A DNA stretch of 32,493 bases. Origin: Oligoflexales bacterium. Its GTDB lineage: Bacteria; Bdellovibrionota_B; Oligoflexia; Oligoflexales; JAGOVF01. Location of the stretch: contig JAGOVF010000023.1 of assembly GCA_018060885.1 (NCBI GenBank), positions 1-32,493 of the forward strand. Reading direction: 5' to 3'. The notes below the pieces were generated by a model. The model did no database searches, was not told the DNA's origin, and saw only the letters and a list, made by a program, of their open reading frames with translations. The position numbers were made by a program, and so were the translations under genes. Position 1 is the stretch's first letter, and every line of letters begins with the position of its first letter. This document shows positions 1 through 10,049 of the stretch, piece after piece.

Positions 1-857
1 GCTCACTACTGGGTGACATTGATTTAGACCAAACAAACGAAGCAACCATAAAAGCAGTAAATAGCGGCATGGTAAAATTTGTTAACATCAATGAGGTCAT
101 CGTAAATCCAAGGCAGCCCAGAAAGTTTTTTGACGAGAAAAAATTAAAAGAGCTGTCGCAAAGCATTGCGATGGACGGCATCCTACAACCTTTGGTTGTT
201 AAGAAACAGAGTGAGAATGAAGGCTATCTACTTGTAGCTGGCGAGAGGCGACTAAGAGCATCGAAGCTAGCCGGACTTACAGAAGTACCTGTAATTATAA
301 AAGATTTTAGCGACAAAGACCTGCTCAGGCTTGCACTCATTGAAAACATCCAACGTAGTGATCTAAATGTTATCGAAGAAGCTCAGGCTATCAAAACATT
401 AATTGAGGACTTAAATCTATCCCAAGAAGATTGTGCATCAAAGCTCGGCAAAGATAGAAGTACGATTGCAAATCTACTTCGGCTATTAGTACTACCGCAA
501 AATATTCAAAATGATGTGGTAGAAAACAAAATCACAATGGGTCATGCGAGAGCACTTTTAAGTTTAAAGAATGAGATTGAAATCAGTCGAGCTCGAGACC
601 TTATTGTAAAAAACAATTTAAACGTAAGACAGACTGAGCAGTTATGTAAAAAGGTATCAAGCGGATCGAAGTCATTAGTAAGTATAAAATCTTCTGGAAC
701 CGAAAAAGCCAATCCAAACATAGACTACTTGGCAGAAAAAATTCGCAATCACCTCAGAACCAAAGTGAAATTATCTGGGAGCGCAAGCAGAGGGAAGATA
801 ATTATTTCGTATTTTTCAATTGCGGAGTTGGAAAGAATTACTGAAATCCTTTCCTAA
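1..857 (+). CDS. parB: ParB chromosome-partitioning protein, 5' end cut by the window
   Basis: ParB binds parS sites near the origin, acts as a CTP-dependent sliding clamp and works with ParA in chromosome segregation. The open frame does not start at the ATG at 69. It runs upstream in frame from base 3, and the residues there (SLLGDIDLD) match the GLG..LLGD segment typical of ParB N-termini, so the true start lies before the window. Visible motifs, counted from Met at 69, are NPRQPR (about 13-18), the CTP-binding GERRLRAS box (about 58-65), LIENIQRSDLN (about 91-101) and a helix-turn-helix around SQEDCASKLGKDRSTI. A C-terminal dimerisation region follows. No parS-like palindrome was noticed. 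The gene lies 145 bp before the ATP synthase operon on the same strand. Family identity is certain; only the start is missing. Confidence 0.95.
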   Translation, partial: SLLGDIDLDQTNEATIKAVNSGMVKFVNINEVIVNPRQPRKFFDEKKLKELSQSIAMDGILQPLVVKKQSENEGYLLVAGERRLRASKLAGLTEVPVIIKDFSDKDLLRLALIENIQRSDLNVIEEAQAIKTLIEDLNLSQEDCASKLGKDRSTIANLLRLLVLPQNIQNDVVENKITMGHARALLSLKNEIEISRARDLIVKNNLNVRQTEQLCKKVSSGSKSLVSIKSSGTEKANPNIDYLAEKIRNHLRTKVKLSGSASRGKIIISYFSIAELERITEILS

Positions 858-888
858 AAAAGCACCAAAACAACAGAATATGAGAAAT

Positions 889-933
889 AAGCGTGAGTTA
901 AGAAATACTTTTAAAAACTACAAAAACTCGCTT
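889..933 (+). terminator. Weak stem-loop after parB
   Basis: AAGCGTGAGTT (889-899) can pair imperfectly with AACTCGCTT (925-933) around a 25-nt loop with a 2-nt bulge. It lies just after the parB stop, where a terminator would be expected. There is no T-run after it and the stem is weak, so this is only a candidate. Confidence 0.2.
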
Positions 934-958
934 GAGTATTCGTAAATAATAGTATAAA
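932..958 (+). promoter_or_regulatory. Possible promoter of the atp operon
   Basis: TTGAGT (932-937) and TATAAA (953-958) resemble sigma70 -35 and -10 boxes, with a short 15-nt spacer (16 if CTTGAG is taken as -35). The position, about 45 bp before atpF', is sensible. The spacer is below the preferred 17, so confidence is modest. A start near 965 would exclude the left arm of the hairpin at 956-999 from the transcript. Confidence 0.35.
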
Positions 959-999
959 AACCTCAGCCTGATAGCTACTTAGAAAGACCAGAGGTTTTT
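956..999 (+). promoter_or_regulatory. Hairpin covering the atpF' ribosome-binding site
   Basis: AAAAACCTC (956-964) and GAGGTTTTT (991-999) are a perfect 9-bp inverted repeat with a 26-nt loop. The atpF' Shine-Dalgarno AGAGG (990-994) lies in the right arm, 8 nt before the ATG at 1003. In a transcript reading through from parB the site would be paired. In one starting downstream of the left arm it would be free. The stem is A+T-rich, so regulation is an inference. Confidence 0.45.
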
Positions 1000-1002
1000 G
1001 AA

Positions 1003-1437
1003 ATGGCTGGAATTAATATTGTTCCGAATCCGGGAGTTCTTTCTGCCGCACTGGCACTTTTTCTTCTAAATGTTTACTTAGTTAAAATCTATTTTGTAAT
1101 TCCATTTTTAAAATTAAAAGATTTGCGCGATAGCGCCACGAGTGGCTCAGAAAAAGAGTCGGCAGAAATGGCAATTGCGACGAGCGAAATTGAGTCGACT
1201 ATTAAAAAGAAAAAGGATGCAACTTTAGCGGATGTTAAAACCTTAAGCCAAAAAGTTGTAGATACGGCAATACAGAAACAAAACCAAATCATTTTAGACG
1301 CACAAAAATTCGCGCAAAATGAAGTTGAGGCGCTTCGAAAAGATATTAAAAAAAGCTTTGAAGCTGAGATTAAAAAACTTCCAGAAATATCTCAAAAGCT
1401 CTCAGCACAATTTTACGACGCAATAGTTAAAAACTAG
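1003..1437 (+). CDS. atpF': F0F1 ATP synthase subunit b'
   Basis: This is a peripheral-stalk subunit that links the membrane F0 sector to F1. The 144-residue protein has one N-terminal membrane segment (about residues 11-36, from PGVLSAALALFLLNVY through the IYFVIPFL stretch) and then a long charged, heptad-like coiled coil, as expected of b-type subunits. A second, similar gene (b) follows after 16 bp, so this member is best called b' (atpX in some genomes). The paired b'/b arrangement is known from deltaproteobacteria, alphaproteobacteria and phototrophs. The ATG is preceded by AGAGG at 8 nt. It is the first gene of the atp operon. Genes for the a and c subunits are not in this window. Confidence 0.85.
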   Translation: MAGINIVPNPGVLSAALALFLLNVYLVKIYFVIPFLKLKDLRDSATSGSEKESAEMAIATSEIESTIKKKKDATLADVKTLSQKVVDTAIQKQNQIILDAQKFAQNEVEALRKDIKKSFEAEIKKLPEISQKLSAQFYDAIVKN

Positions 1438-1453
1438 CAAATAAGGAACTATT

Positions 1454-1942
1454 TTGGATACGACTCAAGTACTTAAAACAGTCATATTACCCTATATCAA
1501 CTTTATACTGTTTTTTATAATGTTGGTTTATTTTGCTAAAAAACCAATCATTGGAATATTAAAAGGTCGAAGAGACGAGTTTAACCAAAGTTCTCAAGCT
1601 GCAACAAAAAAGAAAAACGACACTGAGGCAAAGTATAAACAAGTAAAAAACCAAGCTGATAAGCTCGAAGAAGAGTTGTTGCGCATAAAGCAGGAAGCAC
1701 TTGAATCAGCCGAGCTTAGAGCCGCTGAAATGATAGCCCAAGCGCAAGTCATTGCTGAGAACATAAAAAAAGAAGCCCAAAAAACGGCAGCTGTTGAAGT
1801 TTTAAACGCAAAGGCACAACTCAAGAGCGAAATAATTGCGACAATAAAAAGCCAAACTTTCGCAAAAGTACAAAATGAGTTTGATCAAAGTAAACAAAAG
1901 AGCTTTATTGAGGTTGGCGCTAAAAGAATCGAATCCCTATAA
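1454..1942 (+). CDS. atpF: F0F1 ATP synthase subunit b
   Basis: This is the peripheral-stalk b subunit. It is 162 residues long with one membrane span near the N-terminus (about residues 10-27) followed by KKPIIGILKGRRDEF, which closely resembles the region just after the membrane span in b subunits (KKPI...L..R...). The rest is a highly charged Ala/Glu/Lys/Gln-rich coiled coil for the dimeric stalk. The start is TTG, with AAGGA 6-7 nt upstream, and no nearby ATG preserves the membrane span. It lies between b' (16 bp upstream) and delta (25 bp downstream). Confidence 0.9.
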   Translation: MDTTQVLKTVILPYINFILFFIMLVYFAKKPIIGILKGRRDEFNQSSQAATKKKNDTEAKYKQVKNQADKLEEELLRIKQEALESAELRAAEMIAQAQVIAENIKKEAQKTAAVEVLNAKAQLKSEIIATIKSQTFAKVQNEFDQSKQKSFIEVGAKRIESL

Positions 1943-1967
1943 TTAACATCCAGCGTTTAGGAATAAA

Positions 1968-2513
1968 ATGTCACTAGGAGCTCATCAAACTATAGCAAAG
2001 AGATATGCGAAGGCATTCTATCTGCTTAGTTCTAAAAGCGGGACTCTAGAAAACGAGTCACAAACACTAGAAAAACTGGCTTATGTTTGCGTTAACAAAA
2101 AATCCAACGCTTTTCTACTTAGCCCTGTTGTAAACAAGGCTAAAAAGAAAGAGTTTCTTTGGCAAGTGATGGAAAAGATTAATGCTAGCGATAGTTTAAA
2201 AAACTTTATGTCTGTTTTGTTGGAAGCTGGGCGTTTGGCGCTGCTTGCAGATATAGAAAAATCTCTTAAAGAAATGATCCAAAAAGCAAGTGGAACTGAA
2301 GTTGTCGATATTACAACTGCTCGCGAATGCACTTCAGAAGAATACGAAAAAATTGAAGCTAGCATTAACAGAGTCTTAAAAAGACCCCTCGTCTTTAAAA
2401 GAAATATAGATCAAAAGATACTTGGTGGATTTAAAGCAGAATTTTCCAACAATGTTATTGATGCTACATTAAAAACAAAATTAGATTCATTAACAAAGGT
2501 GCTAGAAGCGTAG
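1968..2513 (+). CDS. atpH: F0F1 ATP synthase subunit delta
   Basis: Delta (the OSCP homologue) caps F1 and ties it to the b-type stalk. The 181 residues match the family in length. The N-terminal domain has the typical AKRYAKAFYLL motif (about residues 10-20), and the C-terminal half has the ILGGFKAEFSNNVIDATLKTKLD signature (G-G-x...I-D...L) before the end. The ATG has GGAAT about 5 nt upstream. A 76-bp gap to atpA follows, the longest in the operon, but no convincing promoter or terminator was seen in it. Confidence 0.93.
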   Translation: MSLGAHQTIAKRYAKAFYLLSSKSGTLENESQTLEKLAYVCVNKKSNAFLLSPVVNKAKKKEFLWQVMEKINASDSLKNFMSVLLEAGRLALLADIEKSLKEMIQKASGTEVVDITTARECTSEEYEKIEASINRVLKRPLVFKRNIDQKILGGFKAEFSNNVIDATLKTKLDSLTKVLEA

Positions 2514-2589
2514 TGGTGCATAAAGCTTTGCGTACTAAAAGCTTAGCTTAAAAATATTAAATTATTAGGACGAATAGGTAAGGGCTCAA

Positions 2590-4098
2590 ATGGAAAAAAT
2601 TAATGTAGATGAAGTCAGTAGTATTATTAGCGATCGCATCAAAAATTTTGAGCAAGCGATTGAAATTTCAGAAGTCGGCACCGTTCTGATGGTTGGTGAC
2701 GGTATAGCCCGCGCCTATGGACTTCAATCAGCGATGGCTGGCGAGTTAGTTGAATTTGCTAACGGCGTTAAAGGAGTTGTATTAAACCTTGAAGAAAACA
2801 ATGTCGGTATTGCAATTATGGGCAGCACCGAGGGTATTAAAGAAGGTGATGTTGTAAAACGAACTAAAATGATTAGTTCAGTGCCAGTTGGCGAAGAGTT
2901 AATCGGACGGGTTGTCAACGCACTGGGACAGGCGATAGATGGAAAAGGTGAAATTAAATCGACAAAAACTGGAATGATGGAAGTAAAGGCTCCTGGTATT
3001 ATTGCGCGTAAGTCAGTAAATGAGCCGTTGCATACAGGTCTTAAGTCTATTGATGCGATGACGCCGATAGGTCGCGGTCAACGTGAGTTAATCATTGGCG
3101 ACAGAAAAACTGGAAAAACTGCAATTTGCATCGATACAATTATAAATCAAAAAAGCGAAGGCGTTATTTGTATTTATGTTGCAATCGGACAAAAAGCATC
3201 GACAGTGGCGCAAGTCGTCGAAAAGCTTAAAAAAGCCGGAGCTATGGATTACACAATTGTTGTCTCTGCAACAGCTAAAGATCCAGCTCCACTACAATTC
3301 TTTGCTCCTTATGCCGGCGCAACAATGGGCGAATATTTCAGAGATAAGGGCAAACACGTCGTCATTTTTTACGATGACTTGACCAAACAAGCGATGGCTT
3401 ACCGTGAACTTTCTCTACTTTTGCGCCGTCCTCCAGGTCGTGAAGCTTATCCTGGTGACGTATTTTATATCCATAGCCGCTTGCTTGAGCGCGCTTGTAA
3501 GTTGAACGATAAAGAAGGTGGTGGATCAATGACCGCGTTTCCGGTTATTGAAACTCAAGCCGGTGATATTTCTGCATATGTACCAACCAACGTGATTTCG
3601 ATTACGGATGGACAGATTTTCCTTGAGTCAGATCTATTTTATAGCGGTGTGCGCCCAGCGATGAACGTAGGGCAATCCGTATCACGTGTAGGTAGTGCCG
3701 CACAGGTTCCTTGTATGGCAAAAATTTCCGGTACTTTACGCTTGGAACTTGCGCAATACCGTGAATTGGCGGCCTTTTCGCAGTTTGCCTCGGACTTAGA
3801 TGAAGCTACAAAAAGAACATTGAAACGCGGTGAAGTGTTGGTAGAAATATTGAAACAAGGACAGTATGTGCCAATGGACATAGCTCTTCAAGTTGCATCA
3901 ATTTATGCCGGCACTAAAGGCTATCTAGATAAGCTAGAAAAAGGCACGATAAAAGCTTGGGAACAAGGGCTTCATGCTCACTTAAAGTCAAAATACAGCA
4001 CGATGTTAGACAAAATAAGCGGGCGCGCAGCACTTAAAGAAGTGGAAAGCGATCTTAACTCAGCAATTAAAGAGTTTAGCGAGAGGTTTTCAGGCTAA
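2590..4098 (+). CDS. atpA: F0F1 ATP synthase subunit alpha
   Basis: Alpha is the regulatory nucleotide-binding subunit of the F1 hexamer. The 502 residues are the standard length. The P-loop is GDRKTGKT (170-177), and the [17 protein letters not shown] segment is the conserved alpha signature near the alpha/beta interface. The Shine-Dalgarno AAGGG sits 5 nt before the ATG. The stop overlaps the atpG start by one base (TAATG), which suggests translational coupling. Nothing unusual was seen in the conserved regions. Confidence 0.98.
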   Translation: MEKINVDEVSSIISDRIKNFEQAIEISEVGTVLMVGDGIARAYGLQSAMAGELVEFANGVKGVVLNLEENNVGIAIMGSTEGIKEGDVVKRTKMISSVPVGEELIGRVVNALGQAIDGKGEIKSTKTGMMEVKAPGIIARKSVNEPLHTGLKSIDAMTPIGRGQRELIIGDRKTGKTAICIDTIINQKSEGVICIYVAIGQKASTVAQVVEKLKKAGAMDYTIVVSATAKDPAPLQFFAPYAGATMGEYFRDKGKHVVIFYDDLTKQAMAYRELSLLLRRPPGREAYPGDVFYIHSRLLERACKLNDKEGGGSMTAFPVIETQAGDISAYVPTNVISITDGQIFLESDLFYSGVRPAMNVGQSVSRVGSAAQVPCMAKISGTLRLELAQYRELAAFSQFASDLDEATKRTLKRGEVLVEILKQGQYVPMDIALQVASIYAGTKGYLDKLEKGTIKAWEQGLHAHLKSKYSTMLDKISGRAALKEVESDLNSAIKEFSERFSG

Positions 4099-5015
4099 TG
4101 GCAAACCTAAAAGACATTCGCAAACGCATTGGTAGTGTCAAAAACACCCAAAAAATTACTAGAGCTATGAAACTAGTTTCTGCAGCTAAGTTTGCAAAAG
4201 TCAGTATCGCAGCAAAGTCAGCTGCGCCTTATGGCGATGGCCTTGCCGCAATGGTTCATGAGTTAAGCGAAATTCTTGGTGATAAGATCAAATCCGATCT
4301 TTTTGAAAGTCGGCAAGAAAAGAAAGTTACCGTAGTGGTCATTTCCAGTGATCGCGGTTTATGTGGTGGATTGAACGCAAACATCAATAAAAAACTCGCC
4401 ACCTTTTCAAAAGAAAAAAAACTTCAGCAAATCAGTGTGGATGTTGTTAGCTTAGGCAGGAAAGTCTCTAGCTTTGTTAACAATAATGGTCAGCTTTTCA
4501 CCTCAGTGCTTTTTAAAAGAGAAAAAGTCATTGAAAAGCCTAATAATGACGGTGCAAAAGACATAGTTGACATCATGACCAAGCGTTTCAGAGACAAAGA
4601 GACGGATGCAGTTTATCTTATCTATCCGAAGTTCATATCGGCTCTTTCGCAGGTTCCCACAGTGGCAAAACTTCTTCCAATAGACCAAAGCGAAGTCACC
4701 AACGTTGCAAATATAAAAACAACTTCATCAAGTAGTCATTCAAAAAACAGCAATATGGTTGTTAATTACATCGTTGAGCCAAGTCCAGAAAAATTATTAG
4801 ATCAATTATTAGTGAAGCAGCTCACAAATAAAATGTACCGAGCTTTCTTGGAAAGCTCAGCTTCAGAGCATGGTGCACGCATGACGGCTATGGATTCAGC
4901 AACAAACAACGCATCTGATGTTATTAGTAGCTTAACCTTGGTTTATAACCGAGGACGTCAAGCAGCGATTACAAAAGAACTAATAGAAATTACAAGCGGA
5001 GCGGAAGCTCTTTGA
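4098..5015 (+). CDS. atpG: F0F1 ATP synthase subunit gamma
   Basis: Gamma is the rotating central shaft. The N-terminal helix (LKDIRKRIGSVKNTQKITRAMKLV) and the C-terminal helix (SEHGARMTAMDSATNNASDVI) both match the family well. SSDRGLCGGLNANI is the conserved middle motif. At 305 residues it is slightly longer than many gammas. Extra sequence may lie around residues 200-220, a Ser-rich stretch (TTSSSSHSKNSN). The ATG overlaps the atpA stop, so translation is probably coupled. Confidence 0.96.
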   Translation: MANLKDIRKRIGSVKNTQKITRAMKLVSAAKFAKVSIAAKSAAPYGDGLAAMVHELSEILGDKIKSDLFESRQEKKVTVVVISSDRGLCGGLNANINKKLATFSKEKKLQQISVDVVSLGRKVSSFVNNNGQLFTSVLFKREKVIEKPNNDGAKDIVDIMTKRFRDKETDAVYLIYPKFISALSQVPTVAKLLPIDQSEVTNVANIKTTSSSSHSKNSNMVVNYIVEPSPEKLLDQLLVKQLTNKMYRAFLESSASEHGARMTAMDSATNNASDVISSLTLVYNRGRQAAITKELIEITSGAEAL

Positions 5016-5030
5016 TATTTTAAATTCTAG

Positions 5031-6449
<1,419 letters not shown>

Positions 6450-6477
6450 TGCGCTATTAATTTATTTATTGAGAGAG

Positions 6478-6927
6478 ATGAGTGAGATAAAAGTGCAAAA
6501 ATTACATATAAACTTGATGCTCCCCAATGCCGTCCTGGCATCTGTAGAAGCTGACGAGCTTCAGATTCCAGGGGCTTTGGGTAATCTTGCGATTAGACCG
6601 AACCATGCTCCACTCATAACGGAAATTGGTATTGGCGAGTTAAAAATTAAAGGCAGCAGCGAAGAAAAAAAGAACGATTTTTTTGTTGCGGGCGGTTTTT
6701 TTAAAGTGAAAGAAAACCAGGTTGATGTTTTTCTGGACGTAGCAGAGCCTTTTCATAAAATCAATCTCGAGCGCGCTAAAAGCGCTAAAGAGCGTGCTGA
6801 AAGACGCCTTGCGGGCAACAAAAGCAGCAGTTTAGAGAATTCTTCCGAGTCGGTAGACATCACAAGGGCACAAATAGCCTTAAGCCGTGCACTGTTTCGC
6901 ATTAAAATAGCCGAAAGCCGAAGGTAA
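6478..6927 (+). CDS. atpC: F0F1 ATP synthase subunit epsilon
   Basis: Epsilon is the small rotor subunit that can inhibit ATP hydrolysis. The N-terminal beta-sandwich motif is clear (PGALGNLAIRPNHAPLITEIG), followed by VAGGFFKV and a C-terminal helical hairpin with DITRAQIALSRALFRI. The start is uncertain. TTG 6469 has no ribosome site. ATG 6478 has GAGAG directly against it. GTG 6493 has GTGAG 6 nt upstream and would give a more usual N-terminus. I report the ATG. The gene ends 5 bp before the next gene. Confidence 0.9.
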   Translation: MSEIKVQKLHINLMLPNAVLASVEADELQIPGALGNLAIRPNHAPLITEIGIGELKIKGSSEEKKNDFFVAGGFFKVKENQVDVFLDVAEPFHKINLERAKSAKERAERRLAGNKSSSLENSSESVDITRAQIALSRALFRIKIAESRR

Positions 6928-6932
6928 GCCTT

Positions 6933-8033
6933 TTGCAGGTTTATTGGGATGGTTATGGATTAGGTAATCCCTACAGTGGAATATATCAGCAAGCTTGTTT
7001 TGTTTTCTCAGAACTAAAAAAATTCAGCGTAAATCCTAAACTCATTCTTCCATTTGATCACATAAGTCATAAAACGGTTTGGCCTAGTGAAAGCATTTTA
7101 TATTCAGGGGCAAATTTAAATGCATTTTTGAAAAGTAAAGCCATCTGGCCTTTTGTATCGGCAAATATAGCTCAAAAATCTTTGAAATCTAGTCGTGAAA
7201 AAGCGATTTTCCACGCCATGAGCAATATTAATTTACCGCTTTGTGGATTTAGCCGGCTTAAAAAAGTCATTACGGTACACGACCTCATTCCTTTGCTCGT
7301 AAAGGATGGAGTTTCAAAAAGCCTACGTATACAGTTTAAAATTCTACTAAAATCTGCACTTAAAAATGCGGATGCGATAGTTGTGGGATCAAAATGGACT
7401 GAGGAGTGCTTACACAGTTTTTTTCCAGAGTTAGATCGCCGCGTTGTTTTCATTCCTTATGGAAGATCAGTAATTACTAGCCCGATCGATTCTAAAGCTC
7501 GAAAGTCTGAGCAAAGTGAGCGCAAAATTTTAACGATAAGCCGCTTTGAGGGTTATAAGGGTTTTGACATTCTTTTAGAAATAGTGAAAGAAAGCCCAAG
7601 CGACTTTAAGTTTTGTCTGATCACTGACAAAAAGGGCCAGGAGTTTTTTTCTAAATCTCCAAAAATTGCAGATAAATTAGAAGTTTTTTCTGAAATTTCA
7701 AACGAGGAAAAATTAGCTTTAATAAGAAGAAGTGATATTTATTTACATCCCAGCCATTTTGAGGGCTTTGGTATACCGCTTATTGAAGCTCTGGAACAAG
7801 GCGTCCCCGTTTTATTCCGAGCCGGAACGGGTGTTGATGAAGCGGTTGTAAAATGTGCAAGTAGAGCCGTAACTGATCCAGAACGAGCCCAAAGCTGGAT
7901 TGATGCTGTTTACAACTTGGAAGAACTTGTATCTGGACCAGACTTTTTAGAAAATCTATACCGTGAACTTGCACTTAAACCAAGCTGGTCTGACACTGCG
8001 CGACTACTCGCAAATTTATACGAAAGCCTATAG
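6933..8033 (+). CDS. Glycosyltransferase, GT4-like
   Basis: This 366-residue protein has the two-domain form of retaining GT-B glycosyltransferases. The C-terminal half has ILTISRFEGYKGFD, DIYLHPSHFEGFGIPLIEAL with the E-x7-E pair (E277, E285), and GVPVLFRAG, all typical of family 4. The acceptor and product cannot be read from sequence; an envelope or surface polysaccharide is the usual context. The start is TTG at 6933 with AAGG 8 nt upstream, the Shine-Dalgarno lying over the atpC stop. The 5-bp gap to atpC implies co-transcription with the ATP synthase genes, an unusual neighbour. It is not MurG (GT28), whose Gly-rich N-terminal loop is absent. Confidence 0.85.
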   Translation: MQVYWDGYGLGNPYSGIYQQACFVFSELKKFSVNPKLILPFDHISHKTVWPSESILYSGANLNAFLKSKAIWPFVSANIAQKSLKSSREKAIFHAMSNINLPLCGFSRLKKVITVHDLIPLLVKDGVSKSLRIQFKILLKSALKNADAIVVGSKWTEECLHSFFPELDRRVVFIPYGRSVITSPIDSKARKSEQSERKILTISRFEGYKGFDILLEIVKESPSDFKFCLITDKKGQEFFSKSPKIADKLEVFSEISNEEKLALIRRSDIYLHPSHFEGFGIPLIEALEQGVPVLFRAGTGVDEAVVKCASRAVTDPERAQSWIDAVYNLEELVSGPDFLENLYRELALKPSWSDTARLLANLYESL

Positions 8034-8068
8034 AATCCAATAAGGATATTTTTACATAAGGCAGAAAT

Positions 8069-8923
8069 TTGACTGCAATTTCAAAAAAAACAAAAGGTCC
8101 TCCTATATCTCTTCCTGTAATGGTAGCGGGTGCAAGTAGTTTACTAGGGCAGAGAGTAGTAGATTTTTATTTATCGCGAAACATACCGGTAGTGGGGATA
8201 GACAAAAGCCCATCAAATATTAAAGATCCCTTATTAAATATTATTCAATTGGATCTATCTAAAGAAGAGATTCCCTCCGAATTATTTCGCGGTGTGGAAA
8301 CGCTAGTGTATGTGGATTGGGATGAGTTTAGTGCAAGCGCTGCAGAAAAAAAAGGCTCCGACTCAGCTAGAGTAAAAGCAATTAAGCATACTCTGTCTTC
8401 ATATGAAAATTCTTCGGAAGTCGAAGATCGCCGCTTTATTTTGATAAACACTCAAGGATACTTGCACGCTCATCGCCAAGAAGAAGGATATTTGATAGAG
8501 CACCATCTGATCAATTCTCTTATAGAAACTAAAACAATAATTCGCTCATCGCCTCTTTGTTTTCCGGAAATAGACGATCTACCCATACAATTGCATAAGG
8601 GACTTGAATCTCTTACACAAGTTCCCTTAGCCATTCCATTATTAAAGTCTTTTAATATTGAAAACCAAAGTATCGATACATTTATGTCGCAATTTTCAAA
8701 TATAGCTCTTCAAGCTCAGGAAGAAGCGCTTGCCATACATGAATTGCAAGCTGATACATCGCTAGACATGAATGCTGCAGTTAAAAGCTTTTGTTTGCGT
8801 AGGAAAATAAAGAAACCAATTTTTTCAGGGTTTCTTGCAGAACTTTATTTAAGGTACCTCAGTAGATTTTCAAAATATAAGAAATTAAACGTAATCTTTA
8901 TGCAGCAGCAAGCGCATCATTAA
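8069..8923 (+). CDS. NAD-dependent epimerase/SDR-like protein, probably catalytically degenerate
   Basis: The N-terminus has a Rossmann nucleotide-binding motif, VAGASSLLG (19-27), a second strand VVGID ending in Asp45 that could hold an NAD ribose, and LDLS. This is the pattern of extended or atypical short-chain dehydrogenases. The expected catalytic YxxxK is replaced by Y141-L-I-E-H145, and no other YxxxK with a preceding Ser was noticed in the right place. The protein may therefore bind a nucleotide without the usual chemistry. At 284 residues it is a little short. The start is TTG with AAGG 7 nt upstream. It lies 35 bp after the glycosyltransferase and is probably in the same transcript. 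It ends 4 bp from the convergent ATPase gene. Confidence 0.65.
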   Translation: MTAISKKTKGPPISLPVMVAGASSLLGQRVVDFYLSRNIPVVGIDKSPSNIKDPLLNIIQLDLSKEEIPSELFRGVETLVYVDWDEFSASAAEKKGSDSARVKAIKHTLSSYENSSEVEDRRFILINTQGYLHAHRQEEGYLIEHHLINSLIETKTIIRSSPLCFPEIDDLPIQLHKGLESLTQVPLAIPLLKSFNIENQSIDTFMSQFSNIALQAQEEALAIHELQADTSLDMNAAVKSFCLRRKIKKPIFSGFLAELYLRYLSRFSKYKKLNVIFMQQQAHH

Positions 8924-8927
8924 ATGA

Positions 8928-10049
8928 CTACCAATGAACTAACCACTTTCCAAGAGCCCTTATTTCAACTCCGCTGGGATAGCTTTTCTCCCTTTTTAAG
9001 TCATAAACTAATTGCACCATTTGAGCTGAACTAAAATAAGGTTTAAAAGTTAAAAAATTATTTGAAGGATTATCATCGCTTTTTTTAACTTCAATTAATG
9101 TGTAATTTTCCTGATTTTTGCTAATTAAAAAATCAACTTCAAGCCCACCTTTTTGCGCGAGGTAGTGAAGTTGCCATTCTTCACCAAGACAATCTTGACG
9201 ATATTGAACTTCTTTAATCAGTGAAGCAGCTACTAAATTTTCTATACGCGCTCCGTCGCCGTGGACTCTAGCTATATCATAAAAGTAATACTTAGGTTTT
9301 TTCAGTACAGATCTTGCAATATTTTTTGAATAAGGTGTAACCTTGAAAATAACGTACATATTTTCCAACAATTCAAGCCACTTTTTTATGGTTTTGTCAG
9401 ACACTTGCAAATCGCGTGCGAGAGAACTATAGGAAAGAGGAGAGCCAACCCTACTTCTTAACAAATCGATTAATAATTCTATCTGTTTAATATTTGTGAC
9501 TGCTTCTAGATCAATTAAGTCTTGTCTTAAAATAATGTCTAGATGGCTCTTTTTCCAAAGATTATAAAATTCTTGGTTTGATTCAAGGTAGGGCTCGGGA
9601 AATCCACTATATTTCAAAAGATTTTCTACAACTGTTTTTGGGTTTTGTTTTGGATCTATATTAACAATTTCGCGAACATCGAGTGGGTGGATGCGGTAAT
9701 GAAAATAGCGTCCTGCAAGCGAATCACCAACTTTTCTGTAAGAGTCTATTTTTGCGCTACACGTCACGATAATTTGTGGTTTAAGGCCCTCTGTATCGTA
9801 GATGCCTTTTAGCCATTGCTTCCATTTTGGCTGTTTATGTAGCTCATCAAATATAATTAGTGTCTTTTTTCGATCCCACGACTTTTCTCTGAGTCTGACG
9901 CGATCTTCATCATTGTCGTAATTCAGATAATCAAAATTAGAGTTGGTCATTCGAGCAAGAGTTGTTTTTCCCGATTGCCGAGGACCAGATATGAGAATGA
10001 TCTTCTTATTTAAATATTTTCTTATTGAGTTTAAGTAAATTCTATTCAT
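8928..10049 (-). CDS. AAA ATPase with C-terminal DUF4143 domain
   Basis: The 373-residue protein has the AAA_14/DUF4143 architecture. Walker A is GPRQSGKTT (22-30), Walker B is LIIFDE (64-69), and a conserved GDSLAGRYFHYRIHPL segment follows. The second half has winged-helix-like SYSSLARDLQVSDKTIKKWL, then EVDFLI and LIEVK, which resemble the E/D...ExK core of PD-(D/E)xK nuclease folds seen in DUF4143 proteins. The family is widespread, often accessory, and its function is mostly unknown. The coding looks more A/T-rich than ftsZ, which hints at transfer. The ATG abuts a 28-bp-arm hairpin, and no start further in would keep the Walker A. No partner gene (for example an antitoxin) was seen. Confidence 0.85.
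   Translation of the reverse strand: MNRIYLNSIRKYLNKKIILISGPRQSGKTTLARMTNSNFDYLNYDNDEDRVRLREKSWDRKKTLIIFDELHKQPKWKQWLKGIYDTEGLKPQIIVTCSAKIDSYRKVGDSLAGRYFHYRIHPLDVREIVNIDPKQNPKTVVENLLKYSGFPEPYLESNQEFYNLWKKSHLDIILRQDLIDLEAVTNIKQIELLIDLLRSRVGSPLSYSSLARDLQVSDKTIKKWLELLENMYVIFKVTPYSKNIARSVLKKPKYYFYDIARVHGDGARIENLVAASLIKEVQYRQDCLGEEWQLHYLAQKGGLEVDFLISKNQENYTLIEVKKSDDNPSNNFLTFKPYFSSAQMVQLVYDLKREKSYPSGVEIRALGKWLVHW

Noticed and set aside
69..857. Complete ParB starting at the ATG at 69
   Set aside because: The frame continues upstream with the family's LLGD segment, so this ATG is internal.
857..1003. parS or origin-like site near parB
   Set aside because: No 16-bp parS-type palindrome or DnaA-box cluster was seen in the gap.
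6933..8033. Displaced murG
   Set aside because: The protein has the E-x7-E GT4 pattern and lacks the Gly-rich N-terminal loop and other marks of MurG.
8928..10049. Toxin-antitoxin or defence pair
   Set aside because: The ATPase has no small partner gene on either side, and the family alone does not show a defence role.
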